Source of the DNA: Symbiodinium natans
Lineage: Eukaryota; Sar; Dinophyceae; Suessiales; Symbiodiniaceae
DNA length: 64,000 nt
Assembly (NCBI GenBank): GCA_905221605.1
Contig: CAJNDS010002066.1
Span: forward strand, 627,980-691,979
Direction of reading: 5' to 3'
In this document: positions 1 through 12,900 of the stretch, piece by piece
Numbering within the stretch: position 1 is the stretch's first letter
How the letters are laid out: each line of letters starts with the position of its first letter
Made by a program: the position numbers and the translations under genes
Notes under the pieces: generated by a model
Database searches by the model: none
What the model was told of the DNA's origin: nothing
What the model saw: the letters and a program-made list of their open reading frames with translations, nothing else

Positions 1-154
1 TTAGTTATCTTTTATCTTTTTCTATCTGTATAAAACCGAAATTCATATCTTTGGGGCTAGGGGCAGGGCGCTAAGGGCGGTGGGGGCGCGAGGGTTGGGC
101 ATGCACTGCAAGTGTGAGGGGGGTGAAGCAGGCAGCAGGCCTGTACTGTGTGAA

Positions 155-305
155 AGCATTGGGTGGGGGTCGGGGGGTGGGGGGGGGGGTGGGGGGGGGG
201 GGGGGTGGGGGGGTGGGGTGGGGGGGTGGGTGGGGGGGGAGTGGGTGGGGGGGGGGTGGGGGGGCGGGGGGGGGGGGGGGGTGGGGGTGCCTGGGGGGGG
301 GAGCA
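155..305. repeat. G-rich low-complexity tract
   Basis: Almost pure G runs broken by single T, A or C bases. Long glycine/tryptophan or proline frames cross it on both strands, but they follow from base composition and are not genes. The tract could form G-quadruplexes and is hard to sequence, so its exact length is doubtful. Confidence 0.9.
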
Positions 306-585
306 GTCGGTCTTCACTGACGCCACCCCCCGCTGGGGTCGGCGGATATTTTTTTTTATATTATACATACATACAACTTACAGGTTTGCGTGGTGTTTTG
401 CTTCTAGTGTACACACTCTGCTCAGTCTTGACTCAGCATTTTTCCTTCGAGTGTGGAATTGCTCTGGCCGGAGAATCCAACATGCTGTGGCATGAGTGCC
501 ATTGATATTCGTAAGAAGTTGAATGGCAAGTTATGTGGGTTTTCGTATTCAGCATACTAGCGAAGAATAGGAGCTGGCCTGTGCT

Positions 586-998
586 GTGGGGGTTACCCTT
601 TGGGCTACGGCATTGGCGGAAGCGCAGAATGGCATCTCTGGCATCTTGGCCGAAGCCCGGCGAGGTTCTCTGGGGATCGGAGCCCGGCGAACTGACGAAG
701 ATGAGGCGGAGGAGGCGAAGACGAAGAAGCGTCTTGACGACAGCACGGTGGCGAGCTTCAAGGAGCACTTGGAGGCTCTGGCTCGCGAGGGTGTTCGTCC
801 GCTGAGCACCCAGGACATCGAGCAGCACTCGCCTTCCGGACCGGATTCTAGAAGACGAGTTCCCGAAAACTGTGCAGCGAAGAGCCTGGCGAGGAGCTGG
901 CAGAGTTCTGCCAAGAGGTGCTGGGCCTGTCGCTTGACGAGGAGGTTCCAAAGCACGAGCTGGGTCTGCCGAACTTCAGGCAGACCTGGCATCCATGA
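586..998 (+). pseudogene. Coding-like remnant or unidentified exon pair
   Basis: Not recognised as a family. One plus frame from 586 to about 850 reads as an acidic, helix-prone segment (for example FKEHLEALAREGVRPLSTQD). From about 885 a second frame reads EELAEFCQEVLGLSLDEEVP and stops with TGA at 996-998. The frame change needs either a very short intron or an indel. Part of the same coding sequence recurs inverted just downstream (860-1141), which suggests a rearranged relic rather than a working gene. No neighbour helps to assign it. Confidence 0.3.
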
Positions 999-1141
999 CG
1001 GCGCCCGGCCCGTCCTGACCCGTTCGGCAGACCAAGGGAAGGTCTACGTGCTCCTGCTTGACCACCAGCTGGGTTCTCATCTATTCCTCGCAGTTCCACC
1101 AGCTGCTCTGGCAGTTCCTTCGTTGCGCAGTTTTCGGGAAC
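860..1141. repeat. Imperfect inverted duplication
   Basis: The 23 bases at 860-882 recur as reverse complement at 1119-1141 with two mismatches. Similarity continues inward more weakly (GGTCTGCCGAAC-type blocks near 965 and, inverted, near 1020). Both strands therefore encode a VPENCA(A/T)K-like peptide. The arms are roughly 100-125 bases around a centre near 1000. Confidence 0.6.
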
Positions 1142-1175
1142 GGCCTCCGCATCCTCTCCCAACTGTCTGTTCTGA

Positions 1176-1535
1176 GCATTAGTTGGTGCTGGCCGAGCTT
1201 TCAGAGCCCAAACCCTGAGCGTCATGAGCATCAGCTGGTGCTGGCACGGCCATCATGAGCATCAGCTGGTGCTGGCCCGGGCTTTCAGACCCCAAGCCCC
1301 CGAGCATGATGAGTATTAGCTGGTGCTGGCCCGAGCTTTCAGACCCCAAGCCCCCGAGAATCATCAGCATCAGCCGGTGATGGCCCGCGCTTTAGCCCCC
1401 GAGCATCAGCTGGTGCTGGCCCGGGCTTTCAGACCCCACCCCGAGCATCATGAGTATTGACTGGTGCTGGCCCGAGCTTTCAGACCCCAAGTCCCCGGGC
1501 ATCATGATCATCAGCTGCTCAACCTCCTTGGTGTC
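1176..1535 (+). repeat. Minisatellite, about 50-55 bp unit
   Basis: About six to seven diverged tandem copies. Each is built on GAGCATCAGCTGGTGCTGGC, then a (GGGC/GAGC)TTTCAGACCCCAAG block and CCCCGAGCATCAT. Some copies are shortened, for example 1225-1257. The unit is out of frame between copies, so no coding role is suggested. Confidence 0.85.
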
Positions 1536-3003
1536 TGCTTCCCTTCGTCTTCTACTGTAAGAGCTGGCCGTCCTAGCTTGTTTCCGTATGGTAAGACCCT
1601 GCCCGAGTTTGGGCAGCCTGCGTCGGTTGGGTGTCGTGCCCGGCCTCCCCGTAGCAACGTGTGAAGCCGTGAAGCCATTTTGGCTGTGCCATGGCAAGAG
1701 ATCCAATCATGTGCATCTTCCTGACTGGGAAGAAGAAAAAAAAACGCACCGACAGCGCTGCATTAGCATGTTTTGCTCAGTCTTGATCCATCAGCGCTGC
1801 TCTGTGTCCATGTGCTGCGACATGCCGTGAAAAGTTATCTCGGCAGGACTGCGTGGGTCGCCGGACACGACCAAGGCGCCTGCAAAGCACCGCCACTCAG
1901 AAGTCGCCTCGAAATGGGCGGGATCTGGGCATGAGCAGGCTAGCCGTGTGAACTGCCTTCAGATTTTGTGCTGCAAAGGATACTACAACTACACCAAGGA
2001 GCTTGTTCCTCCTTTCGCTATGTGACAGCTGCCATGTTTTCCAGCTTAGAATTGGTTGGACGGGTGAAGCGCATTCGCGTCTTAAGATCAACAAACTCTG
2101 CTTGGGGGTCCGGTTCGCGCGCCAGGACAGGGCGAGTCGGATCAAAAGGGCCAGTCCGATCCTGGCCGCACCCCCCCTCCCCCGCCAAAAACAAAAAACA
2201 AAAGCACGTTAGCGCGACCAAGCTCGGTGTCCAAGATCCCGAGCTTCCCAGGCTCGACGAAGCTGGGCGCGAGTCCCCGTCAGTATCGCTCAGTACGTGA
2301 GTAGCACCCCGTGTCACCAGCCACGCACTAGCAAGCCACGATGACGCAATGTCATAATCGGCTTTACTAGACGTAGGACACATATGCACACAGCATCTGC
2401 ACACAGTGCACACCCGCGCAACATCCACAGTTCTTACACTGCGAGCAATGTTTGTATCCAATTTGATCATGATAAAGCAGATTCGAGTACGCAACAGACG
2501 TCGGGATCCAGCTTTTGATGTCTACAGGGAATTCAACCACTGAATGACAAGCAGCCAGGTCCCGCAACCCCTACGACAGCATCTGCCCTCGCTTCGTCTA
2601 CGCAGCTGTGAACAAAAACAGGTGCTCATGCTAACAGGGTGCTGATGGTGAACATGCAGTGAACGGGCAGGAATGTTGGCATTTTGCGAGCAATTGCTTC
2701 AAGGTCACCTGTCTACGTGGCCACATGGTTTCCCAACGGTACGGGGCTGTAGCGCGAAATTTGCCAGATGCTGTCCGCACGTGAAGCAATGCCTTTGTCA
2801 TCCTTTCTTATAGCATCTCCAAGCACTACTACTGCGAAGAAGTGCTCGAATCGACGTCAGAATGTCTGCCATACGAAATGGAAGAGCAATAACACACGTT
2901 GCTGTAATAGTTGACAAAGTCGAGTTCCACAAGTCTGAGAGTTTCTGCCGTTAAAATCAGGGCTGTTGCATGCTTTATGCATGATTGGCAACTTTGAACC
3001 AAG
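1536..3003. other. No recognised gene; upstream of WDR33-like exons
   Basis: No convincing coding frame was found. The 5' exons of the WDR33-like gene, including its start codon and the segment before WD40 blade 1, must lie here or further left, but I could not place them. An A-rich run lies at about 1735-1745. Confidence 0.5.
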
Positions 3004-3900
3004 GCCGGCGGATTCTCACCGGTACGCTTGCGGGTGAAATGACTATTTGGAATGGCTCCGCAGCTGCAACATCAAGCATAGTCTCTGCATTTCCACGCTG
3101 TCAAGAAAAAGGGTCCTGCAAGGGCTGCCCGCACTGGCTTGTGTTGAACGTTGGTCCAGGTTTGGCATTTCATTCCGAGAACGTGATGCAAGCACACAAC
3201 GTCCGCCACCACAGAGCCGGCAGTTGCAATTGGATGAAGCACCCCGGTCTGCAGCCTCACGTGATACAGTGCCAATAGCAACATGTGGCAATTACTTAAT
3301 TACATAACTATTTAGCATCACTGAAGTACGAAATCCAGCCAGATCCAGCCTTGCAAGGCCGGAATCAAAGCAATGTGCTGGACCCCGGATGAGGAGCCAT
3401 AAGCGATTTATCCTGTGGCGTGATGTGGTGATGTGGCAAGTTGCGGCACAGTGTCCGACACAGACAGGGATATACTTGCGCAATGGAGGGCAGATCGCAT
3501 GTGCTGACAGACATGTGTCTGGCCCTTGTATTTGTTGATTGGTCAGGGGGGCAGGGGCCGGGATGAGCGAAGTATTTGCAGAGACCTTCGACATTCCCAA
3601 GAGTCCCCAAACCCTCAGTCCTATCCGGCCTAACCCTGCCAGAAGCAGCGACGTGTGCAAGTGAAAGCCCGACAGAGTGACAGGTGTTGACAGCCCGATG
3701 TGATGGGTGGCAAGCCCTAGTTTTCCCTCCGAAAACGAGTGGCACACATTTGAACGCTTACCCCTGAAAACTTGGGTTCGCCAAGGCACCGAAGAACACA
3801 TTGTTCCTTAGCTCGCTCTTGTGCAGCTCACGTCGTCAGGCGGTTATGGTGAGCGGAGATCAGCTTGGAATGATCAAGCTTTGGGCCGCGACCCTATACA
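3004..3900 (+). CDS. WDR33-like: WDR33-like exons, WD40 blades 1-2
   Basis: Four exons. 3004-3054 reads [18 protein letters not shown] and ends at a GC donor (GCTCCG). 3160-3200 completes [15 protein letters not shown] and ends at a GT donor. 3358-3393 reads [12 protein letters not shown] and joins in frame only if the intron starts GAGCCA, an apparent GA donor. 3840 to about 3900 reads [19 protein letters not shown]. The joined peptide matches the family block NGLTFNFETILQAHD, then VRAMTW, then a blade ending in YW. The 3' end of the last exon is uncertain, because GATGTAAG and GTAAGG give different phases. Confidence 0.85.
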
Positions 3901-6900
3901 GATGTAAGGGGAAAAACTGTGTTGCAATTTAGTTGCAATTCCAGTCGAAAATGGCGGAAGGTGGTCGTCAGGAAGCGGGCCACACCACATGTGGGGAAAG
4001 AGGGCTTAGCCAAACTGAGGCGGCTAGAGGAAGCGTCAGACTCTAGGGAATTGAATGCCCGAGACGAGTCTTAAGTCCTAAGCTTTTTCATTCGAATGCT
4101 GGATACCCAGAAGTTTCACGCCCCGCAGATCTGCAACGGTCTTGAATAGAGTCTCAGTTTTGGTGGTTGTTTTTCTTTTTTGTGGCTTTTCTACTCTCCA
4201 AACCATGATGTCCTCGTTCCATATCTGCCGTGCCTCCCCCAAGACATGGTCGTTGTCGACATCCGTGACTCATCGTTACTCCGAGGATCCTTTCATCTAC
4301 AATTTCCAGACCTTCCAGGGCCACAAGGACTCTGTCTGTGACATAGCCGTGGAGGCCTCAGGCAGCAGTCCAGAATCCTGAAGCAGCTACAAAATGCATT
4401 GCTCATTGATCCCAGTCAGAGGTAAGCCATAGCCACCCGAATTCGCCTGTCTTGACAAAATCTTGGCACTAAACCTGCACTGCCCCTTCGCTCCGCTCCG
4501 ATTTTTTCGGTCCCAGGTGGCACCGACAGGGGAAAAATTCTGCTCGTGCGCCGATGATTCACATGCCAAGGTGGCCGTTGAGCGAAGTTTGTGCGGACCA
4601 GTCCTTAACACCACCTCTGCAAGCTGATGCTTTTGGGAGGTTTGGGACTTGAAGACCGGAGACGAGGTAGGCGTACACGATCACTGCCGTGTACTGTTTG
4701 GCTTCGTGTCTTATTGGCGAAGATTATGGCTGTGACAGCGGGCGGCTTTGACTTGTCTAGCAGAGTCCAGGATGCGCCTCAAGTGCTTCGAGTGTCGTTT
4801 ACCAGAGGCTTCACAGCCGGTCGCGCACCCTCTATACACACACCACTGCCTGCAGCAGACATCCACCGCACATCCAACTTTCAATGTCACCGACAATGCA
4901 GCGTCCCTTGCTTGCGTCGGTTAGCAAAGTTTGGTACTTGGTACCCCTGGCAGGGATCCAACTCTTTGCAAGCTGCCTCTTCAGTTGAGCAGAGTCAACA
5001 CTGGCCAAGAGGAAACATCAAAGAGGCTTCCGGAACCCTAGGCCCACATGAGCAAAAAGTCCACGCGTGCAGGCTGCATGCTTGCGGTTTGGGAAGATTC
5101 TAGGTTCAATTCGGGGGTTTGGCAATTTGGGATCCTTGGAGGACGCGGAAGGCCACCTGCACCTCAACAGTGCGCGGGTTGATTACTTTGATGATGTGTT
5201 TCGGACGTTGGGAGTATTTGGGGTCCTTGATACGGGGACCCCACATCGGAAATCCGCCGTCCGAACAACTTTGTCAGTGCCGCGCTGGCTCGGCAGGAGC
5301 GCGCATTCACTGGGCATGGCTGGGATGTCAAGTCTGCGACTGAAAACGTTGCGAGCCATGTAGAGTTTACTGCTCGCTTGCAATAAATTGTATGGAGTTC
5401 TGCTGCTCGCAGCTTCCGAGGTGCTGCGCATGGCATCCGACAAAAGGTTTGGTCGCAACCGGTTCCAAGGCAAAGTGCGGCAATTGGATGCAAAAGTTGC
5501 ACGTAGAGTTGACATTCCAGGATTCCCAGATCAAGCTCTGGGACCCCCGAGCATCCGAAGCGATTACTACCATCTTCTGCCACAAGAACACAGTCACTCG
5601 TGTAGCCTGGCCCTTGGCTTTTCGACATTTTCGCTTTCCTCGCATCTCGCGCTTGCGCCTACCATGAAGTGTTATTGCTGGTAGTTGATCGCGTTCACGA
5701 CACCTGACACTAGCACTAATGCATACCGAGATATGCTGCATCGCCATGAGCTCGATCGCAGCACCATGTCATCGTGCTTGAACTCTTCATGTGGAGGCCT
5801 GGAGTCCGCATGGCCAGTGGCTAGCAAGTGCCTCGAGAGATCAGCTGGTCATGCTTATGGCCAGGGCCTTGTCAAGCTCCAACTGTTTGTAACTGCAGAA
5901 CGGCATAATGCAGAGTGCGCAGAAGTGGGCGCAGGACGTACGCACGATGAGTGTGCGGAAGGTTTTCAAAGCTCATCAAAAGGAGGCCTGGACGACCTCC
6001 TGTCGTTGCTGCCGCAGCATCTTACCCATTGACGACTCACCAGCACTGTGCAGGTGACCTCCCTTTGCTGGCATCCAGAGTCGGACTCCTTACTGGCGCC
6101 CGGGGCTAAAATTCGCAACACGCCGTCGAAGCCACGGGAGAGACGATGTGCTGCGCAGTAGCTGGATCCAGTGGTCGCATCTGAGCTGCTTAAGATTGTT
6201 ATTGTAATTTATTGTAAATGCAGGCCGCGGCGGTAATTCGCCCTGTGTTTTTGCTGCACCTGCACACTCCCTTGCCACAAAGTTGATGTTGGTGATGTGT
6301 TGCGCCCACCTGCCCCCCCCCCCCCCCCCCCCCCCCCGTACCCCCTGAAAGAAGCTTATCACCTTGGATACTTTGGACAGCACCACAAGCATCACATTTT
6401 GTTTTGCCGAACGATGCTGAGGAGTGCATGCTGGCATGTGCCGACAGCTGTTCAATTGATGCGGCTGGCTACCCCAAATCCAAAGCTCTAGATGCAGAGC
6501 TTCTGCGCCATCTGTTCAGAATAAGAGTTTCGTGGCCCCGATCTCAAGTAAGAGTTGATAAGGTCGCAGGGAGTTTCAACCCTCAACCCTCAACCTAAGA
6601 AGCCCTAGAGACTCCTCAGAGCGTGTGCCAAGAAAGCACACGCAAGAACGAATGCTCCACCATGTTCCATCCTCTTCAGTACGCAGCTACATAGACAAGT
6701 CGACAAAGTTCCCCGGCCGGAAGAAGAACAGCCACAAATGACACATTTCGGGGTCCTGTACAACAGGAGCTTCTCGCCATTTCTCGCCTGAATGAGTTGG
6801 GCGCATGCTGTGAAAACTTAGAGAATGAGGCCTTGTCGAGCCACACAAGCGCTCATTACGATTTTATTACATCTTGAGGCAGACTTCTGCAAGTCACGAG

Positions 6901-9900
6901 AAATGAGAAGAGTTTGTTGGTCGTGGTTCAGGTCAAGGGATGCAAAGCAGTCAAGTCTTATCCGTCCTGGCAAAGTGAACGAAGCAGCTGACCCGTCTTG
7001 TTCCTCTTTAGATGGGAGTGCGTGGCGATTGATTCAAGGGCGCGCCATCCGATACATATTCAAACGGGAAAAGAACAGACCCAAGTCCAGCCTAATTGGT
7101 CAGCTTTTCCATCACGGTCAGGATTCCTAGGGCTTCCGATATCCTATCCTTCCATGATGAAAACAATGGTCGGCAAACTGGCCTCTTGTCCGACTTCACA
7201 GAAAGCATCTCTTCCACATCTTCGTCTTGCGGTGGAGGTGCACACGCTGCTACTGTAGTCAATGTAATGAGTTGTTTGAAGTAAAACACATTCAGCAGCA
7301 TGTGCAGAGGTCCGGAGGCTATGATGGCGCCATCCACTTCTGGGGCATCCATGGCTCCTCATCACCGGTAGAAAGCTTGCCCTTAGCACATGAAGGTGCG
7401 CAGCTGCCATGTGTCAGTTGGCTGCCAGACATTGAGGGCGAGAGCTCACATGAGCTCACTGATCTCATATTCACTTGCTGCTTGTAGGTCCTGTTTGGTC
7501 CCTGGCATGGCTGCGAGCTGAGCATGGTATCCGGTGCTGTGCTCCATCAAGGAATACTGTGACCCTTACCCCCAAGAGGGCCTAGCGGCATAGTAGAACA
7601 CTTTGGCCTGAACTCGGTCGAGGCACCCTATGGGCCACCTACTTGTCAGCGCTTCGAACGTTCGCCTGGCTTGTTCTCGAGTGAGCTAAAATATGAACTC
7701 TTGCCAGAACATCCAGAAACTACATTTCTGCTCTTTGGACGCTCTTGAGCCGTTCGCTCATCACAGATCTAGTTTCATAATTCTCGGACGCAGAGTTGAC
7801 CCGGACAATGTTAGCCGAGCTGCAGAACACAGATAACGCAGTCTGTCTTTTTACGGGCTGTGCAGTTCATGAGATTAGTCACCTCGTCAGTCGCAATGTA
7901 GGTTGCATAGCAGAGGTATGTGAGAAGCATAGGTAAGGATTTCCCAGACACTGTGCCATGGCGGCAGCAGCCATCAATGAAGGCCACTTCAGACGTGAAG
8001 GTGGCCGTGACGTGGCCTACGGCACACTCGGGAAGGAGAGCGCGCGAGAGCACGCACGACCCACTCCTGCTATTTCACATATTCCCTTTCACGTCGCGCG
8101 TCCCCTCTGTCGGTGCGGCATGGTCGTGTCGGCACCACGCACTTGCAGAGTGTCTTTGAAGTGAGAGCATGATGTTGCAACTTTGAGCAGGAGGATGGAC
8201 ATCCGGCCCTGGTGTTCTACCCGCTGGGCAGCTCTCGACAGGCACTGGTGCTTGCCGAGGAGTCAACGCAAAGATTGCGGAGGCTGTGAGGTGTCAATGT
8301 GTCAACCAGTTCAATATCAGCCAAGCAAGACTGCTGTAAGCACAGGAGGCAGCCAAGGAAGCGACACCGGGAAGCAGACAAGCATGATCAGGCATGATCA
8401 AACACGATATGAAGAGGGATATCAAGCATGCCCATGGCTCAAACCGAGGAATTTGCGCCTCGTCTGCGCAAACCGACCAGGCAATGGGGGTACGAGCCCA
8501 CCACTGGATCCGCCGGAAGGCTTCTGAGTTCTGAACGCTGAACGTTCACTCTTCCAATAGTGTCTGGCGGGGTTGGCTTCGTCACGATATAGTCAATAGT
8601 CATGAGTTCCAATGATAGCGAGCAGAATCGATGATCTGATACACGCGAGAGCATCACGGGAGCTTGCGCTAGAGAGCCCGCGACTGGTCGCGTTCGGCGT
8701 TGAACTCACTAGGTCACTAGGCGTGCCCAGGTTTAAACATGTTTAAACTGTAGAGCAAGCAAACTCTTTGAGCCGTTTTCTCTCTTTGCCACCGCTCTGT
8801 GACTTCTGTGCCCAGTGCACACCGGCACTGCAACTAATTATCCGTCAATTATTCGTCATTATCCGCCACTATCACAGTACCGTACCCAGTATCGATATCA
8901 CTCTGTGCCAGATTTTCGGCCCTGTGGATGGCCTCCGATGCCTCCGCCAGGTGTTTCCGTGCCCTCATGGCAGCTCGAGACAGCGGTTGACGATGTCCGG
9001 GCGCTGATCGCAAAGTGCGGCCCTGAAAGCTTCTCTTGTACACACACTTCGCATGTTGGATCTTTACACTTGTTAAGTTACTTGTTGTGCCTGCGTTATG
9101 CGTGATGCTTTGCTACGGGTTCTGCTTCGAGGCAGGGTTCCAGTGAGTGTTCCGCCGGCACCGGCACAAACCCAAAAGCCTTCAGAATCTTCAGACTTTC
9201 TTCGGCGTTCTGCCACGCTTGCCTGGTGGCCTGATGGACCTGTAGATGCGAGACCCTCAATACATGGTGAGAGCAATTCGTCAGACCAACTGTAGCTTTT
9301 GTGCGCAGCAACATCCGCTGCAACGCTTTCCAATATGCTGCAATGCATTGCGTTGCAGATTGCGCACTGTGCGCAGCTCGACCGAGGCTTCAAATTCCGA
9401 AGGCGTCCATCCTCTTCTTCTGCGCCGGCACTCCATTTGCGCTGCGGTTCGCTTCAAAGTCTCTGGTGCTGCAGTTGGCAGATGTTGGCAATGTTGCATT
9501 GACAGCCTATTTTTGGATATTTTTTTTGTACTTCTTTGTGTTTGTTGTACGTTTGTTTCTTTGGTCTGCTGGGTCTGCTTGCGCAGCTTGAGTGTGGAAA
9601 TGGTCACATGCTGAGCGTGCAGTTGCATTTGTATGCGATGGAAACCATTTGCACCTTTTGCACTTATTCATTGGTGAGTGTTGCGAGACGACCTGCGCGA
9701 GACGTTTGGATTGTCATGTCATGTGATTACATGGCATTGATAGAGCCGACTGGAAGTCCTGTTTCCGGTTGTGAGACAATGCGCAAATGGCGTAAGCTGT
9801 TTGCCGGAAGCGCTGTCAGAATTGGAGCAAGACATGAGTCCCATGATCATTTGTGGCAAACAAACCCCACTCTTCTAAGCCGCACAAACTGGCTGCAATA

Positions 9901-12900
9901 GACGCTGATGCCCTCAATGGGCATCCTTCAAATCCATGCGATTTTCCTAATCCCGGCATACGAGGATTGTGCTTGCAATGAAGTACGGCGGTTGCGATTT
10001 AAGCTGCGCGGGCCGTGCTTCGAAAATCATTCCATCATTATTAGACATTCCTTCGCGCGAACCCCTCCAAACGCATCATGAGAGCATCGTCAAGAATGGG
10101 GACCAACCTCTTGCCTCTTTTCAGGCATGCAAGATTGTGCAAAGATCATGCCATCACATTTTGTTTTCAGAACATTTCAGTCACAGGATAGAGGTTTGCA
10201 GGAAAATAGTTGCTCAAAGGTTTTCACTAGGGAAAACATGCTTACAGGAAGTAGAAGTTGCTTCCAGTATTGAGAATATGGACGAAACAGAGGACCCCTT
10301 CTAAACGGGTATTCCGGTACTTCCCCGGTGTATGATTGTAGCTCTCACGGTTTGCTGTGTCAACCCATTAACACATCAACTCAACCATTTGAGCCTTGCG
10401 AATGGGTTAGGCCCTCAACCTGTCAACGCGTTTACCCAATGTTTTGGCCGTATGAATGGTTTGACGGGACTTAATTGCTGCTTGTATCGGGGCGGTGTTT
10501 ATAAACAGTGTTGTGTCTACAAGCACACGCCGTTTCCATTTTTCCACTCACCGATGAACCGTCAACACATGACCCCATGAATTCATCAACTCAGCCGTTC
10601 TAGCCTCACGAAAGGGTTAGGCCCTGAACCCATTAACTCATTCAGGGTTTTTCACCCAATCCTCTTGGCCCTGCGAAAGGGTTGTTAGGCCTCCAAACTT
10701 AAACCGTTATCCCATTAAACCAATAACGCATTCATAGGGCATAAAATGGGTTAAGGGGATAATTGGCTAACATTGTCACAAGGCCAATGGGTTGACGGGC
10801 GAGCCCGTTCATAAAGCCAAAGCGAATGGCTTGATGGGTTAGAGGGTTTTTGGGGCATTGGGTTAAGGGGCGGATGGGTCCTGATTCTGCGGCGGAAAAC
10901 TTCCGAGGTATCCGGAGCTGTGTTCTGGACGCATGCTCGGTGTGGCTCCTTGGGTGCCTCCTGCCGACTGCCAGGAGACTTCCACGGACCATTTGAGAAT
11001 GCTTTGTGATGCTTTGGTCGACACTGCAGCTTGAAGGAGGAATGTTGCAGTGTCCAAACTATTAAATGGGGATGTCTTCTACTATGCGCTTTTGGAAGGA
11101 GACCAAGCGATTCTTCCAATTGGTTTCCTCGCTGCCCACCAGTCTGGTGACCTGCGTGGGAGGTGCACGACATGGGTGACTGGTATGCTAATGTATGCTA
11201 TACCATGTTTAGATCTTTGACCTAAACGACACCAGATCTCAGATGTCGCCATCATCTTCCGACAGGTCCCTGGATGGCAGCTGGTAGCTACTTCAGCAAG
11301 TCTTTGCCAACAGCTTCGCTGGCACGCGCCGGCCTCGAGAGCAAGGACTCCTGTATGTCCTGCCAATTCCTGCAAGTCCTGCTCAGTCGGGCTTTGAGAG
11401 CTTGATATACAACAGTAACTGGTCACAGAACCCTAGAATACTTATGTCTCCGTTTTCTTTACAATTGAACAAAGTAGATCAGGTAGCATTGAGCGGCTCA
11501 AAGGCCAAAGGCAGAGGTCTCAGTTTCAGCATGTTTCAGCATTATCTACTTCCCCGTGAAGTTGCAACTTGTACCTGTGATCGTGCATGTTTCAGCGACA
11601 CTCCAAGCAGAGGAAACCGAGCAGGATGCCTTTTAGGCGGCAACACTGGCAATGGAGTGGTCGTTGTAAAGAAGACGGTCAATTCTCTCAATGAAGGCTC
11701 CTCTTGTGTGCCCTGGTAGAATGTAGAGCCATCGCAAAGTCATACACGCAAAGTGACAAGTCCGCTATTTCCAATGTTTCACGCTTTCGCAGAGTCTGCT
11801 AGCATGAAAACATACGAAACAAACGTCAACGGCTTAATGAGAGGAACATAGTTGTGTATGTTGCGAGCGACTGGCAAACGCAACTCGCGCAAGCTCAATT
11901 GCTCGACTTAAGCCCCCCCCCCCCCCTTTCCCAGGCTATCTGAGTCTACGGCTTGCACATCCCCCAAAAGCCGAATCCTTTGCTTCGGCCTGCCGAAAAA
12001 CACGGGCCGCGGGCCACCCGCGGGGCCCTAGCTTGAGCCCTGCTCCCAAGTGAGAACATTCACATCGCCATAGATGACATTGCTTTGACTTTTGGCGCAA
12101 GGAAGCTGAAATCTTTGACAGCAAAGCTGAAACATTCGCGTGGCGCTTCAGCTCCTTGTCTCTGTCATCTGAACCGAGTTCACTAGATCCCAGGACATGC
12201 ACCCAGTCTTTGCACATGACAGATTTCGCATTTCTAACACCTTGGGATTTCTTCAAGTCTTCGAGCTCAATGCGTGTATCGCTTAAGTGTTGTAGGATAC
12301 AGATGTCAAGAGTTAAAGACATCTAAAGACCACGCTGCAGATGCAAGCCCAACTGTAAGATGATGGTTTCGGGAACACGAGGAAGAGCTGCTCGTGATTT
12401 GTTTGGAACCTCAGCCTCAGGCGTTGCAACGAGTGAGAGTGGTTCGGGTGATGCGCTGGACTTGCCGGTGCTACTGGCCTCATACAAGGACTTTAACTGC
12501 TCAATGCAGTTCAAAACAGATGTACGACACAGCTTGCACACACCCTGCAGAGGATATTGGGCTCAGCCCAGCCTTGTCCTCGGAGCAGATGGTAACTGTC
12601 TTCTTTGGCGAGAAAGACACAATGGTGACGCCCGCGTGCGTCAGGCAAGTGCTGGCCGAAGGTTTGCTCAGAAAATTTTCCGGGTTCTTTAGGTCTCGAG
12701 CGGGCACTTCAGGATGTTTCCTGTCTTCAGGGCAGATGCCAAGAGCAAGCAATCCTCATGCCCAGGATTTTTCAGCGGCTTTGTGGCGCATCGGTTCGAA
12801 ACATCGAACTCGCCAGTGTTGGCATCGACTACGGTTCGCAGTTGTTGAACGATGTTAGTCTCAGCTTGCAACTTGCGCCAGCGTTGGCCTTCCGGTGCCT

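Noticed and set aside
57-505. Several open frames with long Pro, Gly or Trp runs on both strands
   Set aside because: They are produced by the poly-G tract and have no non-repetitive coding part.
1667-1685. CCGTGAAGCCATTTTGGCT, close to the spliced leader (13 contiguous bases plus CCGT)
   Set aside because: A two-base insertion interrupts it, the CAAG end is missing and no retroposed gene follows, so it may be chance.
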